Shown piece by piece: positions 44,185-57,434 of a stretch of 64,000 nucleotides of DNA. The position numbers were made by a program, and so were the translations under genes. Source of the DNA: Deinococcus aquatilis DSM 23025 (GTDB lineage: Bacteria; Deinococcota; Deinococci; Deinococcales; Deinococcaceae). The notes beneath the pieces were generated by a model. It had not been told where the DNA came from. It saw only the letters and a program-made list of their open reading frames with translations, and ran no database searches. Within the stretch, counting starts at the first letter, position 1; each line of letters starts with the position of its first letter. Location: positions 1-64,000 of the forward strand of contig NZ_KB899716.1 in the NCBI RefSeq assembly GCF_000378445.1, written 5' to 3'.

Positions 44185-45348
44185 ATGACGACCGCTTCAC
44201 AACCCACCCCCAATACCCTACCGACCACCCCACCTTCCAGCTCCATCGAACCTTTTTCTCCCGAGCCGCTGCGCTGGGTGGCCGAAGATGGCCGCCCGGT
44301 GCGCGATCTGCCCGCCCGCTACACGCCCGAACTGCTGCGCGAACTTCATCACGAGATGGTGCGTGCCCGCGAGTTTGACCGCAAACTGGTCACGCTGCTG
44401 AGGCAGGGGCGCACGACTTTTTATGCCCAGTCCAGCGGCATGGAAGCCACGCAGGTCGGACTGGCCCGTTCTATTCGGGTGGGCCACGACTGGGTGTGGC
44501 CGTATTACCGCGACCACACGCTGGGCCTGGCTATGGGCGTGCCCATGATCGACCTGATCAGCCAGTGCCTCGGCACCAATTCCGACCTGTGTAAGGGCCG
44601 TCAGATGCCGCACCACTTTGGCAGTGCGCGGCAAAATTTCGTGTCTATCAGCTCCAGCATCGCTTCTCAGGTGCCGCCTGCCGCCGGAAACGCGATGGCC
44701 CAGAAGTACCTCGGCACCGATGAAATTACCCTGTGTACCTTCGGCGACGGCGCGACCAGTGAGGGCGACTGGCACGCGGGCCTGAATATGGCGGGCGCGG
44801 CCAAGGCTCCGGCCCTGTTCGTGTGCGAGAACAACCAGTGGGCCATCAGCACCAATCTGGCGGCCCAGACGGCCAGCCCGAACATCCATATCAAGGCCAA
44901 AGCCTACGGAATGCCGGGATTTTATGTGGACGGTAACGACATCGTGGCGGTCATGGAGGTCTGCGGGCACGCCGCCGAGTGGGTGCGGGCAGGCAACGGC
45001 CCCGCGCTGGTGGAGTGCCTGACCTACCGGGTCGGCTCTCACAGCAACGCCGATGCCGACGCCGAAAAGAATTACCGCACCCGCGACGAGGTGAATTCCT
45101 GGCTGGCCCGCGACCCCATCGCCCGCATCGAGGGTCTGTTGGCGCATCTGGGCCACCCCGTAGACGCCGAGGAACGTGCCAACCTCATTTCGTCGGTTCA
45201 CCGGGCCGTGGATGCCGATGTGCTGAAGGCCGAGGCCACCGGGCAACCCGACTGGCGCATCATGTTCGAGGACGTGTATGCCGATACGCCGCCCCATCTG
45301 CGCGATCAGGCCGCCTTCGTGCGGGCCGAGCAGGAGGGCCAGAAATGA
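44185..45348 (+). CDS. bkdA1: Branched-chain 2-oxoacid dehydrogenase E1 alpha
   Basis: The thiamine-dependent E1 alpha subunit, 387 residues. The start at 44185 has GAGGAGG seven bases ahead; an ATG at 44131 is rejected. The thiamine diphosphate motif runs from [11 protein letters not shown] (187-197) to ENN (215-217). [25 protein letters not shown] and [17 protein letters not shown] (phosphorylation-loop region) fit the branched-chain group better than pyruvate dehydrogenase. Its stop overlaps the E1 beta start as ATGA. The complex makes branched acyl-CoA from leucine, valine and isoleucine and feeds branched fatty-acid synthesis. Confidence 0.9.
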   Translation: MTTASQPTPNTLPTTPPSSSIEPFSPEPLRWVAEDGRPVRDLPARYTPELLRELHHEMVRAREFDRKLVTLLRQGRTTFYAQSSGMEATQVGLARSIRVGHDWVWPYYRDHTLGLAMGVPMIDLISQCLGTNSDLCKGRQMPHHFGSARQNFVSISSSIASQVPPAAGNAMAQKYLGTDEITLCTFGDGATSEGDWHAGLNMAGAAKAPALFVCENNQWAISTNLAAQTASPNIHIKAKAYGMPGFYVDGNDIVAVMEVCGHAAEWVRAGNGPALVECLTYRVGSHSNADADAEKNYRTRDEVNSWLARDPIARIEGLLAHLGHPVDAEERANLISSVHRAVDADVLKAEATGQPDWRIMFEDVYADTPPHLRDQAAFVRAEQEGQK

Positions 45349-46373
45349 CGGCCACTGAGAATCGTCCAGCCCAGACCGGAGCAACACAGACCGGAGAAAC
45401 CCGCACCCTCACGCTGATTCAGGCCGTGACCGAGGCCATGCGTGAGGAACTGGCCCGTGATGACCGGGTCGTGGTATTTGGCGAGGATGTGGGCGCACGC
45501 GGCGGCGTCTTCCTGGCCACCGCCGGACTTCAGGCCGAATTTGGCCCGCGCCGGGTCTTCGATACGCCCCTTTCCGAAGCCAGCGTGGTGGGCGCGGCGG
45601 TGGGCATGGCCGTGCGTGGCCTGCGCCCGATTGCCGAAATCCAGTTTGCCGATTACATGGGGCCGGGATTCGATCAGATCATCAGTCAGGCGGCCAAAAT
45701 CCGCTACCGCAGCGGCGGGCAATTTACCGCGCCCCTGATTATTCGCACGCCCAGCGGCGGCGGCGTGAAGGGCGGGCACCACCACAGCCAGAGTCCCGAA
45801 AGCTACTTTACGCACACGCCGGGTCTGAAAGTGGTCATGCCCAGCACGCCCTACGATGCCAAGGGGCTGCTGAAAGCCGCCATTCGCGGGGAAGACCCGG
45901 TGATCTACTTTGAACCCAAGCGTCTGTACCGCGCTGCCAAAGGCGAAGTGCCCAGCCACGACTACACCGTCAAAATTGGTGAGGGAGCGATTCGGCGGGA
46001 AGGAACTGACCTGACCCTGGTGGGCTACGGCGGCGTGATGCCCGACGCGGAGCGGGCCGCCGCAGCCCTGGCCGCAGAGGGCGTCAGCGTGGAAGTCATC
46101 GACCTCAGGAGTCTGGTGCCGTGGGACCGGGAACTGGTGCTGAGCAGCGTGCAAAAAACAGGCCGCGCCGTGCTGGTCAGCGAGGCCCCGCGCATCAGCA
46201 ACTTTATGGGCGAGGTGGCCTACGTGATTCAGGAGCAGGCATTCGATTCGCTGCTGGCTCCGGTGGGTCAGGTCGCGGGGTTCGATACGCCTTATCCGTA
46301 CGTACAGGACAAGGTGTATCTGCCTGGCCCCAACCGCATCACGGCGGCCTGCGTGAAGGCCCTGAACTACTGA
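45345..46373 (+). CDS. bkdA2: Branched-chain 2-oxoacid dehydrogenase E1 beta
   Basis: The 342-residue beta subunit. After a short Thr/Gln-rich leader comes [18 protein letters not shown], then [15 protein letters not shown], which binds thiamine diphosphate together with E1 alpha. [20 protein letters not shown], the potassium-site region and [19 protein letters not shown] follow. The C-terminal [21 protein letters not shown] is typical. Four-base overlap with E1 alpha implies translational coupling and equal stoichiometry. Confidence 0.93.
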   Translation: MTATENRPAQTGATQTGETRTLTLIQAVTEAMREELARDDRVVVFGEDVGARGGVFLATAGLQAEFGPRRVFDTPLSEASVVGAAVGMAVRGLRPIAEIQFADYMGPGFDQIISQAAKIRYRSGGQFTAPLIIRTPSGGGVKGGHHHSQSPESYFTHTPGLKVVMPSTPYDAKGLLKAAIRGEDPVIYFEPKRLYRAAKGEVPSHDYTVKIGEGAIRREGTDLTLVGYGGVMPDAERAAAALAAEGVSVEVIDLRSLVPWDRELVLSSVQKTGRAVLVSEAPRISNFMGEVAYVIQEQAFDSLLAPVGQVAGFDTPYPYVQDKVYLPGPNRITAACVKALNY

Positions 46374-46408
46374 GCTTCTCTGGTGGTTCACCTTCTATGC
46401 TGGGGGTC

Positions 46409-46642
46409 ATGAGACCCGACCTTCTGCGCCCGCTGCTGGGCACCATCGGCCTTGCTGTCGGCTTTGGCCTGTATTCGCTGACAGGACGACTGGCCGAGCC
46501 GTGGCAGAGCCTGTGCATCGGCGCCATGTTTGTGCTGCTGGGCGTGGCAGCCTGGTTCTACGCGGGCGATGAACGCTGGATCAAAGTTCTGGGCGTCATT
46601 TTGATGGCTTATGGCCTGCTGCGGGCGTTCCTTCTCCGCTAA
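46409..46642 (+). CDS. Small two-to-three-helix membrane protein
   Basis: A 77-residue hydrophobic protein (MRPDLLRPLLGTIGLAVGFG, then LCIGAMFVLLGVAAWFYAG, then IKVLGVILMAYGLLRAFLL) not assigned to a family. A TATGCT box seven bases before the ATG suggests its own leaderless promoter; an ATG at 46397 is the alternative. It sits between E1 beta and E2, an odd place that may be chance. Confidence 0.65.
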   Translation: MRPDLLRPLLGTIGLAVGFGLYSLTGRLAEPWQSLCIGAMFVLLGVAAWFYAGDERWIKVLGVILMAYGLLRAFLLR

Positions 46643-46708
46643 ACACAACTCGTAGGGCTGGGTCTCTTTCCAAAACTCACGCCCTACAACCCACAACCGA
46701 GGTAATCC

Positions 46709-48259
<1,551 letters not shown>

Positions 48260-48273
48260 CGCAGACAGAATTC

Positions 48274-48308
48274 AAGGCGGCCCTGATTCCGGATGGAAGG
48301 GCCGCCTT
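48274..48308 (+). terminator. Terminator-like hairpin after E2
   Basis: AAGGCGGCCCT and AGGGCCGCCTT form an 11-bp stem with a 13-base loop; only CTTG follows, so the T tract is weak. Confidence 0.65.
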
Positions 48309-48360
48309 CTTGCTGCTGATGGAAAATCGTTGGCCTTGATCTGTTCAGTTGCAGAAGCTG

Positions 48361-49185
48361 TCAGGAGTTCTGAGAACGGTAGGCCCAACCGGTCATCCGG
48401 GCCTCAACCACGGCAAACACCGCATATAGCAGCACGCCCATAGCGCTGACGAGCAGCACACCGCCAAAGACCAGTGGCACCTGAAAAGTACTGGCGGCCT
48501 GATTCATCATGACGCCGATGCCCTTGTTGCTGGCCGCCAACTCGCTGATGATGCTGCCCACGAAAGCCAGCGTTACGGCCACCTTGAGGCTGGCAAAAAA
48601 GTACGGCAAGGAGCGCGGCAGGCTGACCTTGGTGAACACTTCCCACGGCGTGGCGCCCAGCGCTCGCAGCACATCGCGGGGTTCGGGTTCCACAGTGGCC
48701 AAGCCCGTAGCAACGTTGACGACCACGGGAAAAAAGGAGATCAGGAACGCGGTCAGAATGGCAGGGACAGCCCCCACGCCAAACCAGATCACCAACACGG
48801 GTACCAACGCCGCCTTGGGCACAGCATTAAAGCCGATCAGCAGGGGATAAAGCGCCTGATAGGCTGTCCGGTTCAGCCCCACCAGTGCGCCCAGAGCCAG
48901 GCCAAGTACGACGGCCAACGCAAAGCCCAGCAAGGTGGTCGTGAGGGTCTGAAGGGCGTGCTCGGCCACAGCAGGCGCAAACTGCATCAGCGCCGCTACC
49001 GATGAACTCGGCGTGGGCAGGATAAAGGCAGGAATCCTGAACAGTCGGCAGGCCAGTTCCCAGATCAGAAAGAAGGCGGCGATGGTCAACACTGGTGGCA
49101 GCATTGCCTTGAGGCCCGTCTGAAATGCACCGGCCTGCGGCGCAGTTGCGGGCACCTTTTCGGCTTGCAGCACTTCAGGCGTCAC
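48361..49185 (-). CDS. ABC transporter permease, NitT/TauT type
   Basis: A 274-residue inner-membrane permease with six predicted helices. The cytoplasmic EAA loop RDVLRALGATPWEVFTKVSLPRSLPYF (given in part) contacts the ATPase. The opening helix block and the IWFGVGAVPAI motif place it in the SsuC/TauC/ThiX group of importers for nitrate, sulfonates, taurine or pyrimidine precursors. It overlaps the ATPase gene by four bases and is the last gene of a three-gene unit. Confidence 0.88.
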   Translation of the reverse strand: MTPEVLQAEKVPATAPQAGAFQTGLKAMLPPVLTIAAFFLIWELACRLFRIPAFILPTPSSSVAALMQFAPAVAEHALQTLTTTLLGFALAVVLGLALGALVGLNRTAYQALYPLLIGFNAVPKAALVPVLVIWFGVGAVPAILTAFLISFFPVVVNVATGLATVEPEPRDVLRALGATPWEVFTKVSLPRSLPYFFASLKVAVTLAFVGSIISELAASNKGIGVMMNQAASTFQVPLVFGGVLLVSAMGVLLYAVFAVVEARMTGWAYRSQNS

Positions 49186-50024
49186 GAGGCCACCTCCATC
49201 AATTCCTCGGCCCGAATCCGGGTTCTGACGCCGCCAATGTGTTCCCGGAGTTCACGGACAATTTCGCTGAACTCGGGCGTAAACGTTCCTTCCAGGGTGC
49301 GGGGGCGCGGCAATTCTACTTCCCGCCGCAGGGTGATCTGTCCAGGGCGTGGGCTCATGACATAGATGGTGTCGGCCAGCAGTGCGGCCTCGCGCAGATC
49401 GTGCGTTACCAGCAATACGGTAGGCCGCGCACCCATCCAGAGGGCTTGCAGGGCCAGCCACAACTCCTCGCGGGTAAAGGCGTCAAGTGCCCCGAAAGGT
49501 TCATCCAACAGCAAAATACTGGGCTGATGAATCAGGGCGCGTACCACGTTGGCCCGCTGCTGCATCCCGCCCGAAAGTTCCCAGGGGTGTTTGTCCTCGA
49601 AGCCGCCGAGACCCACTGCTGCCAGCATTCGCCGTGCACGCGCGACGAACGGCGCAGGGTCTTTGCGATAGGCCGCCTTGTGTGCGGGTGAAACTTCCAG
49701 CGGCAACAGCACATTTTGCAGCACTGTGCGCCACAGCAGCAGACTGGGATTTTGAAAGGCGATCCCGACCTGACCCGTCGGCCGGGGAGCCACGCCGCCC
49801 ACCGTAGCGGTCCCCACCGCCGGAGTCATCAGGCCAGACACCAGTTTGAGGATGGTGCTTTTGCCGCAGCCACTTGGTCCTACAATGGCCACGAATTCAC
49901 CGGGAGCAAAGCTGAGGCTGACGCCCCGGACAGCTTCTATCTGCCCATTTTTGGTGGCGTAACGCAGCGTCACATCACTGAGTTCAATGGCATTTTTGGC
50001 AACTGGTGTGCTCGGTGCGGTCAT
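49182..50024 (-). CDS. ABC transporter ATPase, NitT/TauT type
   Basis: A 280-residue ATPase with all ABC motifs: Walker [10 protein letters not shown] (49-57), Q-loop in IAFQNPSLL, the signature [15 protein letters not shown], Walker [13 protein letters not shown] and the switch histidine in VTHDLREAA. It is the middle gene of the importer and starts eight bases after the binding-protein stop. Confidence 0.93.
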   Translation of the reverse strand: MTAPSTPVAKNAIELSDVTLRYATKNGQIEAVRGVSLSFAPGEFVAIVGPSGCGKSTILKLVSGLMTPAVGTATVGGVAPRPTGQVGIAFQNPSLLLWRTVLQNVLLPLEVSPAHKAAYRKDPAPFVARARRMLAAVGLGGFEDKHPWELSGGMQQRANVVRALIHQPSILLLDEPFGALDAFTREELWLALQALWMGARPTVLLVTHDLREAALLADTIYVMSPRPGQITLRREVELPRPRTLEGTFTPEFSEIVRELREHIGGVRTRIRAEELMEVAS

Positions 50025-50031
50025 GACATCC

Positions 50032-51063
50032 TCACTTCAACGCAGGTGCTTTGCGCTCGGCAGCGGGCGGCAGATAGGAGGCATTAAATACGCTGGTGGG
50101 GGAGAGCGTGACAGGCAGATCAAAGGCCTGTTTGACGGTATTGATGCTGGATTTCAGGCGGTCGGGGCGCACCGAGCCAAGGCCCAACGCCTTGACATCG
50201 GAGGTCAGGACGCTGCCGCCAAGAGCGAGGCGCAGACGTTCGGTTTCCAGAGCCACGTTCATCAGGCCGTTGCGTTTCTGTACAGCGGCAATGCCCGCTC
50301 CAGGGTCCTTGATCGTGTCTTTTAGACCCGCATTCACAGCGGCCAGGAAGCCCTTCACGACTCCAGGATTTTTCTGGGCAAAGTCGGCCCGCGTAATAAC
50401 GGCATTGCCGTACAGGCCACGCACACTGGCCGCATAAGGAAAGATGGTCAACTCATCGGCAGCCACGCCGATCTGCTTGAGGTTCAGTAAAGAGGTGAAG
50501 GTAAAGCCGCTGATGGCGTCGGCCTGTTTGCGGGCCAGCATCGGTTCGCGCAGGGCTCCGTCTACGCTGACCCATTTCACTTTGGTGGCGTCGATCCCGT
50601 TGGCCTCGGCAAAGGCCGGGAACAGTCGGCGGGATGCGTCACCAACAGGGGCAGCAATGGTCTTGCCTTCCAGATCCTTGGGGGTCTTGATGCCGCTGCT
50701 CTTAAGAACCACGATGGCGTGCGGCGGCGCGTTGTAGACCATGTAGACCGCGACCAGTTTCTGTGCCGGATTGCGTGCATTGAATTCCATCATCGCGTTG
50801 ATGTCACCAAACCCCAGATCGTAGGTGCCCCCGGCAATCTTGTTGATGGCGTCGCCCGAGCCAAAGCCCCGGTCAATGCTGACATTCAGCCCTTCACGCG
50901 AAAAATAGCCCCGATCAAGCGCCAAAAAATAAGGAGCACTGGGGCCTTCAAGCGCCCAGTCCAAGGTGAATTTCAGGTTGGTACTTTGGGCCTGTGCCGT
51001 AGACACTGTCGACAGGACAAGGGCGGCACCAAGATTGAAAAGGCGTTGCGTGAGAGTAATCAT
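50032..51063 (-). CDS. ABC transporter substrate-binding protein, NMT1/THI5-like
   Basis: A 343-residue exported binding protein. The start at 51063 has GGAGG five bases ahead and gives a signal peptide ending near STAQAQ; an ATG at 51129 is rejected. The mature protein begins LKFTLDWALEGPSAPYFLA, which is the NMT1/THI5/ThiY pattern, followed by GDINAMMEFNARNP. Pyrimidine precursors of thiamine, riboflavin or sulfonates are all possible ligands. No TPP or FMN riboswitch is visible upstream, so the substrate is unresolved. Confidence 0.87.
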   Translation of the reverse strand: MITLTQRLFNLGAALVLSTVSTAQAQSTNLKFTLDWALEGPSAPYFLALDRGYFSREGLNVSIDRGFGSGDAINKIAGGTYDLGFGDINAMMEFNARNPAQKLVAVYMVYNAPPHAIVVLKSSGIKTPKDLEGKTIAAPVGDASRRLFPAFAEANGIDATKVKWVSVDGALREPMLARKQADAISGFTFTSLLNLKQIGVAADELTIFPYAASVRGLYGNAVITRADFAQKNPGVVKGFLAAVNAGLKDTIKDPGAGIAAVQKRNGLMNVALETERLRLALGGSVLTSDVKALGLGSVRPDRLKSSINTVKQAFDLPVTLSPTSVFNASYLPPAAERKAPALK

Positions 51064-51440
51064 GACAGCCTCCAGTAGCCCAGCCGTAACCAAGCGACCC
51101 ATGCAGAATGTCACAAGATTTGACAACAAAATACATGAGGTCCAGACAATAGACAGATAAATATGATTAAAGTCTGCAAATTGTCGAAAAACTACTGGAC
51201 GTTTTGGTAAAGACTCGCTATCGGTCTCTAGCTATTCTGAGAACGTCTACCGACGGAACAGCTTGGAGCAGTTCTCCGAATGGCAGCATGAGAATGTCCG
51301 TTTTCCTGCTGCCTGCATACTCCGTCCTGCTCGCCACCTTTACTTGCTCCGCTCGGTCAATGAGGCGCTCTCTTGTTGACCCATACTGTAAAAGGACGGA
51401 AGGTGATTGCTCCCTTCCGTCCTCTGTTCGTGCTGTTGCT
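51064..51440. other. Intergenic stretch between ABC importer and SDR gene
   Basis: About 375 bases. The first part is AT-rich and probably holds the importer promoter on the minus strand. The remainder shows no convincing gene. A terminator for the SDR gene lies at 51391-51423. Confidence 0.5.
51391..51423 (-). terminator. Rho-independent terminator of the SDR gene
   Basis: On the minus strand AGGACGGAAGG and CCTTCCGTCCT form an 11-bp stem with a nine-base loop, then TTTT, about 20 bases after the SDR stop. Confidence 0.85.
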
Positions 51441-52340
51441 TTAGCCGTTGACTACTTCGCCCCCGTTCACGTGCATCACCTGGCCGGTCACGTAGCTGCT
51501 GTCCTCACTTGCCAGATACACGTAAGCGGGCGCAACTTCGGCGGGCTGGCCCGGGCGCCTCAGAGGTACCTTCGCCCCGTGCTCACCGACCTTTTCCTTG
51601 TCCATGGTGGCCGGAATCAGGGGTGTCCAGATGGGGCCAGGAGCCACGGCATTGACGCGGATGCCCTGCTCGGCCAGTTGTCCACTGAGGCTGCGCGTGA
51701 AGGCCACCTGTGCGCCCTTGGTGCTGGAATAGTCCAGCAGTTCCGGGCTGCCCTTGTAGGCCGTGACACTGGTCGTATTGATGATGCTCGCGCCTTCCCC
51801 CAGGTGGGGCAGGGCCGCCTGAGTCACGTAGAACATTCCAAACACGTTGGTACGGAAGGTGGCTTCAAGTTGCTCGGGTGAGATGTCGGTCAGGCTTTTT
51901 TGTGGGTGCTGCTCGGCGGCATTGTTCACCACGATATCGAGGCGGCCAAACCTGTCTACCGTCTGCTGTACGGCATCTCTGGCAACCTGAGGATCGCCCA
52001 CGTCCCCTGCGATGATCAGGCATTGGCGTCCTTCGCCCCGAACCATCTCGGCTGTGGCCCTGGCGTCCTCGTGTTCGTCAAGGTAAAGCAGGGCCACATC
52101 TGCGCCTTCGCGGGCAAAATGAACGGCCACTGCCCGTCCGATGCCGCTGTCTCCACCCGTGATGATGGCAACTTTGCCTTCCAGCTTGCCGCTCCCCCGG
52201 TAGTTGTCGCGCACGACCACAGGCGCGAGGCTCATCTCGGCTTCGCTGCCGGGCTGATCGCTCTGGGTTTCTGCGGGCACCTGCTCAGGCATGTCCTGAA
52301 TGGCGGCGCTTTCCGGTCCCTGATTCTGGTCTGAGGTCAT
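51441..52340 (-). CDS. Short-chain dehydrogenase with N-terminal extension
   Basis: A 299-residue SDR. The cofactor motif TGGDSGIGRA begins at residue 61 after an acidic, Gln-rich extension. VNNAAEQHP and the active-site SSVTAYKG-type serine (NTTSVTAYKG) with YSSTK complete the catalytic set, and the PGPIWTPLIPAT segment is typical. This layout matches the general-stress SDRs related to YhdF/YhxC and YghA, which reduce small aldehydes or act as glucose dehydrogenase relatives. It stands alone with its own terminator. Confidence 0.88.
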   Translation of the reverse strand: MTSDQNQGPESAAIQDMPEQVPAETQSDQPGSEAEMSLAPVVVRDNYRGSGKLEGKVAIITGGDSGIGRAVAVHFAREGADVALLYLDEHEDARATAEMVRGEGRQCLIIAGDVGDPQVARDAVQQTVDRFGRLDIVVNNAAEQHPQKSLTDISPEQLEATFRTNVFGMFYVTQAALPHLGEGASIINTTSVTAYKGSPELLDYSSTKGAQVAFTRSLSGQLAEQGIRVNAVAPGPIWTPLIPATMDKEKVGEHGAKVPLRRPGQPAEVAPAYVYLASEDSSYVTGQVMHVNGGEVVNG

Positions 52341-52436
52341 GTGTCTATTTCACACGTCTGGGCGCGGTTTGTCCTTTACCAGCCATGTACCTAATTCAGG
52401 AAGAGGACTCAGAAGACCTTGGTGCCGACCAGAGAA

Positions 52437-52469
52437 AACCCCCATCCCTGGCTGCTCGGGGTGGGGGTT
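52437..52469 (-). terminator. Terminator of transketolase
   Basis: AACCCCCA and TGGGGGTT form an 8-bp stem on the minus strand with a 17-base loop that can add inner pairs, followed by TTTTC. Confidence 0.75.
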
Positions 52470-52501
52470 CATGGACTCTGGACTGATTACAGATTCTTGA
52501 C

Positions 52502-54502
<2,001 letters not shown>

Positions 54503-54657
54503 ACCGCCTATCTTAACCTGTTAGTAGATGGTGTACACCGGACACGAATAGGCTGACCTTCATTTTCTGTCTAAGTCCAGCGATTGGCTGCCTGTAGATT
54601 CTGAGTAGGTCGAAGTTCATCTCTAGATTGACCGAGCGAAGCGAGTATCGGAGAAAG

Positions 54658-54723
54658 TACGTCGTCGTGGGAATGGAGCTTTATCCCGCTGTTGGGGATA
54701 AGCAGAATGTCAACTACGACGTA
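54658..54723. repeat. Long imperfect inverted repeat downstream of pdxY
   Basis: Outer arms TACGTCGTCGT (54658-54668) and ACTACGACGTA (54713-54723) and inner arms TTATCCC/GGGATAA (54681-54701) form a nested hairpin of about 66 bases. It ends one base before the pdxY stop codon on the minus strand. It may be a terminator or a small repeat element. Confidence 0.55.
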
Positions 54724-54724
54724 G

Positions 54725-55645
54725 TTAGCCCACCCGCTGTGCCCCGAAGATCTGTCCCGGCGCGGCGTAGTCGTTGCGGGCCGCCACCAACTGAATCTCG
54801 CGGGTTCCGGCGCGGTGGGTGCGCTCCAGCAGCGCGTACAGGGCACTCATGGACAATTCCAGCGCGGCGGCTACGTTCCCTGTGCGAACGTACTGTCCCA
54901 AGAACAGTGCGGCGATGGCGTCTCCGGTGCCGTTGCGTGGAGGGTCCAGCGGCAGCAGCGGCGTGCGGCACACCCAGGCCCCTTCCCCCGTGACCGCCAG
55001 GGTTTCGATGGTGTCCTGCGGCGCGTCACTGCGGGTCAGGCTGGTCACGAGCACGATTTGGGGGCCAGTGGGGTTCAGGCGCTCTCTCAGGGCGTGAGCG
55101 GCGCTCAGGGCGTCTTCGAGGGTCTGCACGGTTTGCCCGGTCAGGAGTTCGAGTTCAAACTGGTTGGGCGTCACGATGTCGGCGGCAGGAATGGCCTGCG
55201 CCGCGATCAGCTCCGGCAGTTCTGGCCGCACGAACACGCCGCGCCCCACGTCGCCCATCACGGGGTCGCAGCAGTACAGGGCCGCCGGGTTGGCCGCCCG
55301 CACACGCCGCACTGCATTGACCACAGCGCCCACGGTGCCCTCACTGCCCATGTAGCCGCTGAGTACCGCGTGGCATTCCGGCAGTGCGCCGCGTGCCTCG
55401 ATGCCGTCCAGCAGTTCGGCCACCAGTTCGGGTGGAAACACCGCCCCCGTCCATGCTCCGTATCCCGTGTGGTTGGAAAACTGCACCGTGTTGACTGCCC
55501 ATACCTCGAATCCGAGGCATTGCAGCGGAAACACGGCGGCAGCATTGCCTACATGCCCATAACTGACCCAGGACTGAATGCTGAGAATGTTGAGTGGCAC
55601 GGTCTTGATGGACAGGTCTGAAGATGCTGGAACGGGGGCGGTCAT
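54725..55645 (-). CDS. pdxY: Pyridoxal kinase
   Basis: A ribokinase-like kinase of 306 residues that phosphorylates pyridoxal for the PLP salvage pathway. [19 protein letters not shown] and [15 protein letters not shown] are the substrate-binding PdxY/PdxK marks. The anion-hole/catalytic motif [13 protein letters not shown] carries the catalytic aspartate near residue 247. The start at 55645 is chosen since the longer open frame is antisense to the neighbour. Several PLP enzymes in the window depend on its product. Confidence 0.92.
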   Translation of the reverse strand: MTAPVPASSDLSIKTVPLNILSIQSWVSYGHVGNAAAVFPLQCLGFEVWAVNTVQFSNHTGYGAWTGAVFPPELVAELLDGIEARGALPECHAVLSGYMGSEGTVGAVVNAVRRVRAANPAALYCCDPVMGDVGRGVFVRPELPELIAAQAIPAADIVTPNQFELELLTGQTVQTLEDALSAAHALRERLNPTGPQIVLVTSLTRSDAPQDTIETLAVTGEGAWVCRTPLLPLDPPRNGTGDAIAALFLGQYVRTGNVAAALELSMSALYALLERTHRAGTREIQLVAARNDYAAPGQIFGAQRVG

Positions 55646-55665
55646 GCCTCCAGAATACGGCCCAC

Positions 55666-56499
55666 TCAGCGGATAGCGCTGGCCTTGAACGGTTTGGCAC
55701 TGGTGGAGAACAAAACGTTCCAAGTGTCCCGGTCCACGCGTCCGGTCACGCTCAGGCTGTTGGCTGCCTGAAATGCCCGCACGGTGGCCGCCGTGACCGG
55801 GCCGAAATAACCGTCGCCACGCCCACCATTGCCCGGCTGTGTCAGAGCGATCAGACGGTTTTGCACGGCCCGGACATCCTGCCCATTGATGCGTTGGGGC
55901 AGCAGTTCCAGCAGGCGGGTGTAGGGCACCGGGGCCAGTGACGCGGCGCTGGTGGTGGGTGTAGGGGCTGGGGTGGCAGCGGGCGTCACTGCGGGCGCAG
56001 GCGTGGGCCGGGTCAGCGTCACGCCGTCGATTTTGGTGGAGTTGGCGGGCGCAGAACTGGCTGGAGTGGCCGCTGGGGTGGGCGTGGTCGGTGCGGGTGC
56101 CCCGGAGGGCGGCGTATCCACATAGACCAACGTCTGGGCGCGGCCATCCGGGTCGGGTTGCAGGCGCACATAGACGAACCCCGCCGGAGTCTTCAGCCAG
56201 TTGAACACGCTGCGCTGCTCGTCCCGGCTGCGCCACACGCCGTACAGGTCAGGCTCCAGCTCTGCCACCAGTTTCATCCGCACGTTCTCCACCGTGCCGC
56301 CTGTACCCACGCAGGCTTTCAGGTTGGTGCCAATTTTGGCAAAACTGGTGGGGCAGTTGCGGAGTACCCCGTCCAGTACCCCGGCCAGCCGAACCGCTGC
56401 CTTTTCTACATCTGCTTTGGCCGGAGCGGCGGCAGCAACAGGCAGGGCAGCAAGGCTGACATGGGACAGGGCAAACAGCAGGGCAACGCGCTTCATCAA
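55666..56499 (-). CDS. Exported protein with peptidoglycan-binding domain
   Basis: A 277-residue secreted protein. Signal peptide ([23 protein letters not shown]), then a small domain with two cysteines ([19 protein letters not shown]), a Pro/Thr/Ala linker (about 130-190), and a C-terminal PG_binding_1 module. In the module, [11 protein letters not shown] and [20 protein letters not shown] are diagnostic. It likely anchors in the cell wall; no enzymatic domain is visible. The start is ATG 56499 or 56496. Its stop is 20 bases from the pdxY start, so the two may be co-transcribed. Confidence 0.8.
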   Translation of the reverse strand: MMKRVALLFALSHVSLAALPVAAAAPAKADVEKAAVRLAGVLDGVLRNCPTSFAKIGTNLKACVGTGGTVENVRMKLVAELEPDLYGVWRSRDEQRSVFNWLKTPAGFVYVRLQPDPDGRAQTLVYVDTPPSGAPAPTTPTPAATPASSAPANSTKIDGVTLTRPTPAPAVTPAATPAPTPTTSAASLAPVPYTRLLELLPQRINGQDVRAVQNRLIALTQPGNGGRGDGYFGPVTAATVRAFQAANSLSVTGRVDRDTWNVLFSTSAKPFKASAIR

Positions 56500-56635
56500 A
56501 GTACAAGTAGCACGCCCAGATCACTGGAGTCTGATGGGGCTGTCAGAAAGGGTTGAGCGTGTCTTCAGAGGTGCAGACCTGCGGCTTTCAGCGCCGGGGG
56601 ATGCGGGCTGAAAGTGGTTCTGCCACGCTACAGGC

Positions 56636-57331
56636 ATGACCTCCACACAAGCAGACCAGTTGCCAGACCAACTGCGGATCACTGACCCCAGACAGGCCCG
56701 TGCCCTGCGGCAACAGCATCATTTTCTGGCCCGCTTCCTCACGCCGCATTCTCCGAGCGACGTGGCCGCCTCGTTGGGGATGGCCGCGAATCTGGCCCAC
56801 CACCATGCCCGCAAACTGGCCGAACTGGGCCTGCTTGTTCGTCTAGAGCGTCAGGGTGGCAAAGTGCGTTACCAACTGGCCGCACGGGAGTTTCTGATGG
56901 CTTCCAGCCTGCTTCCACCCGAAGACAGACAGGGCAACGGCACCAAAGACATGCAGGAATTGTCAGAGGCTTTTTTGCACGCCTACGAGCGGTCATGGCG
57001 CTCCATGCAGACCGATGAGGACGGCAACTTCAGCTTTGGCGACCACATCACGCCCGCGCCGCCCATCAGCTTTTTGCAGAAATCCGCCGCCGAGCCTTAT
57101 CCCACCCATCTGGACGCCCTGACCCTGCGCCTCACCCCGGAACGGTACGCCCGCCTCGCCCACGCCCTGAGCAGTTTGATTGCCGAAGCTGCCACCGAGC
57201 CGCTTACCGATGAAGGCCAAGCTTGCACATTGGCAGTCCTGGCCTTTGAGGGTATACCGGGTGAAATGAGTGGAGAAATGCGGGGGATTTCGCGCCGTCT
57301 GAATTCGTTCCTGGGGGCGGAAATCATGTGA
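56636..57331 (+). CDS. Winged-helix transcriptional regulator
   Basis: A 231-residue protein. The N-terminal half is an ArsR-like winged helix: HHFLARFLTPHSPSDVAASL, then the recognition helix MAANLAHHHARKLAELGLL and the wing VRLERQGGKVRYQL. The C-terminal half is an uncharacterised helical domain. The ligand and targets are unknown. The ATG at 56636 is preceded by GCATG-rich sequence without a clear ribosome binding site. It is divergent from the PG-binding protein gene, a possible target. Confidence 0.75.
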   Translation: MTSTQADQLPDQLRITDPRQARALRQQHHFLARFLTPHSPSDVAASLGMAANLAHHHARKLAELGLLVRLERQGGKVRYQLAAREFLMASSLLPPEDRQGNGTKDMQELSEAFLHAYERSWRSMQTDEDGNFSFGDHITPAPPISFLQKSAAEPYPTHLDALTLRLTPERYARLAHALSSLIAEAATEPLTDEGQACTLAVLAFEGIPGEMSGEMRGISRRLNSFLGAEIM

Positions 57332-57434
57332 ACGTCGCCCTCCGGGCTGTTGCCAGCTTAGACAAAGTCGATGGCCCACAGCTCAGGGCCAGGGCTGATC
57401 CCCCAAGATGGAGCCAGCCAAACGCCCCGAGAGG

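Noticed and set aside
51204..51390. Start of a 225-codon ORF antisense to the SDR
   Set aside because: Most of it is antisense to the SDR gene; the unique first part shows no coding signal.
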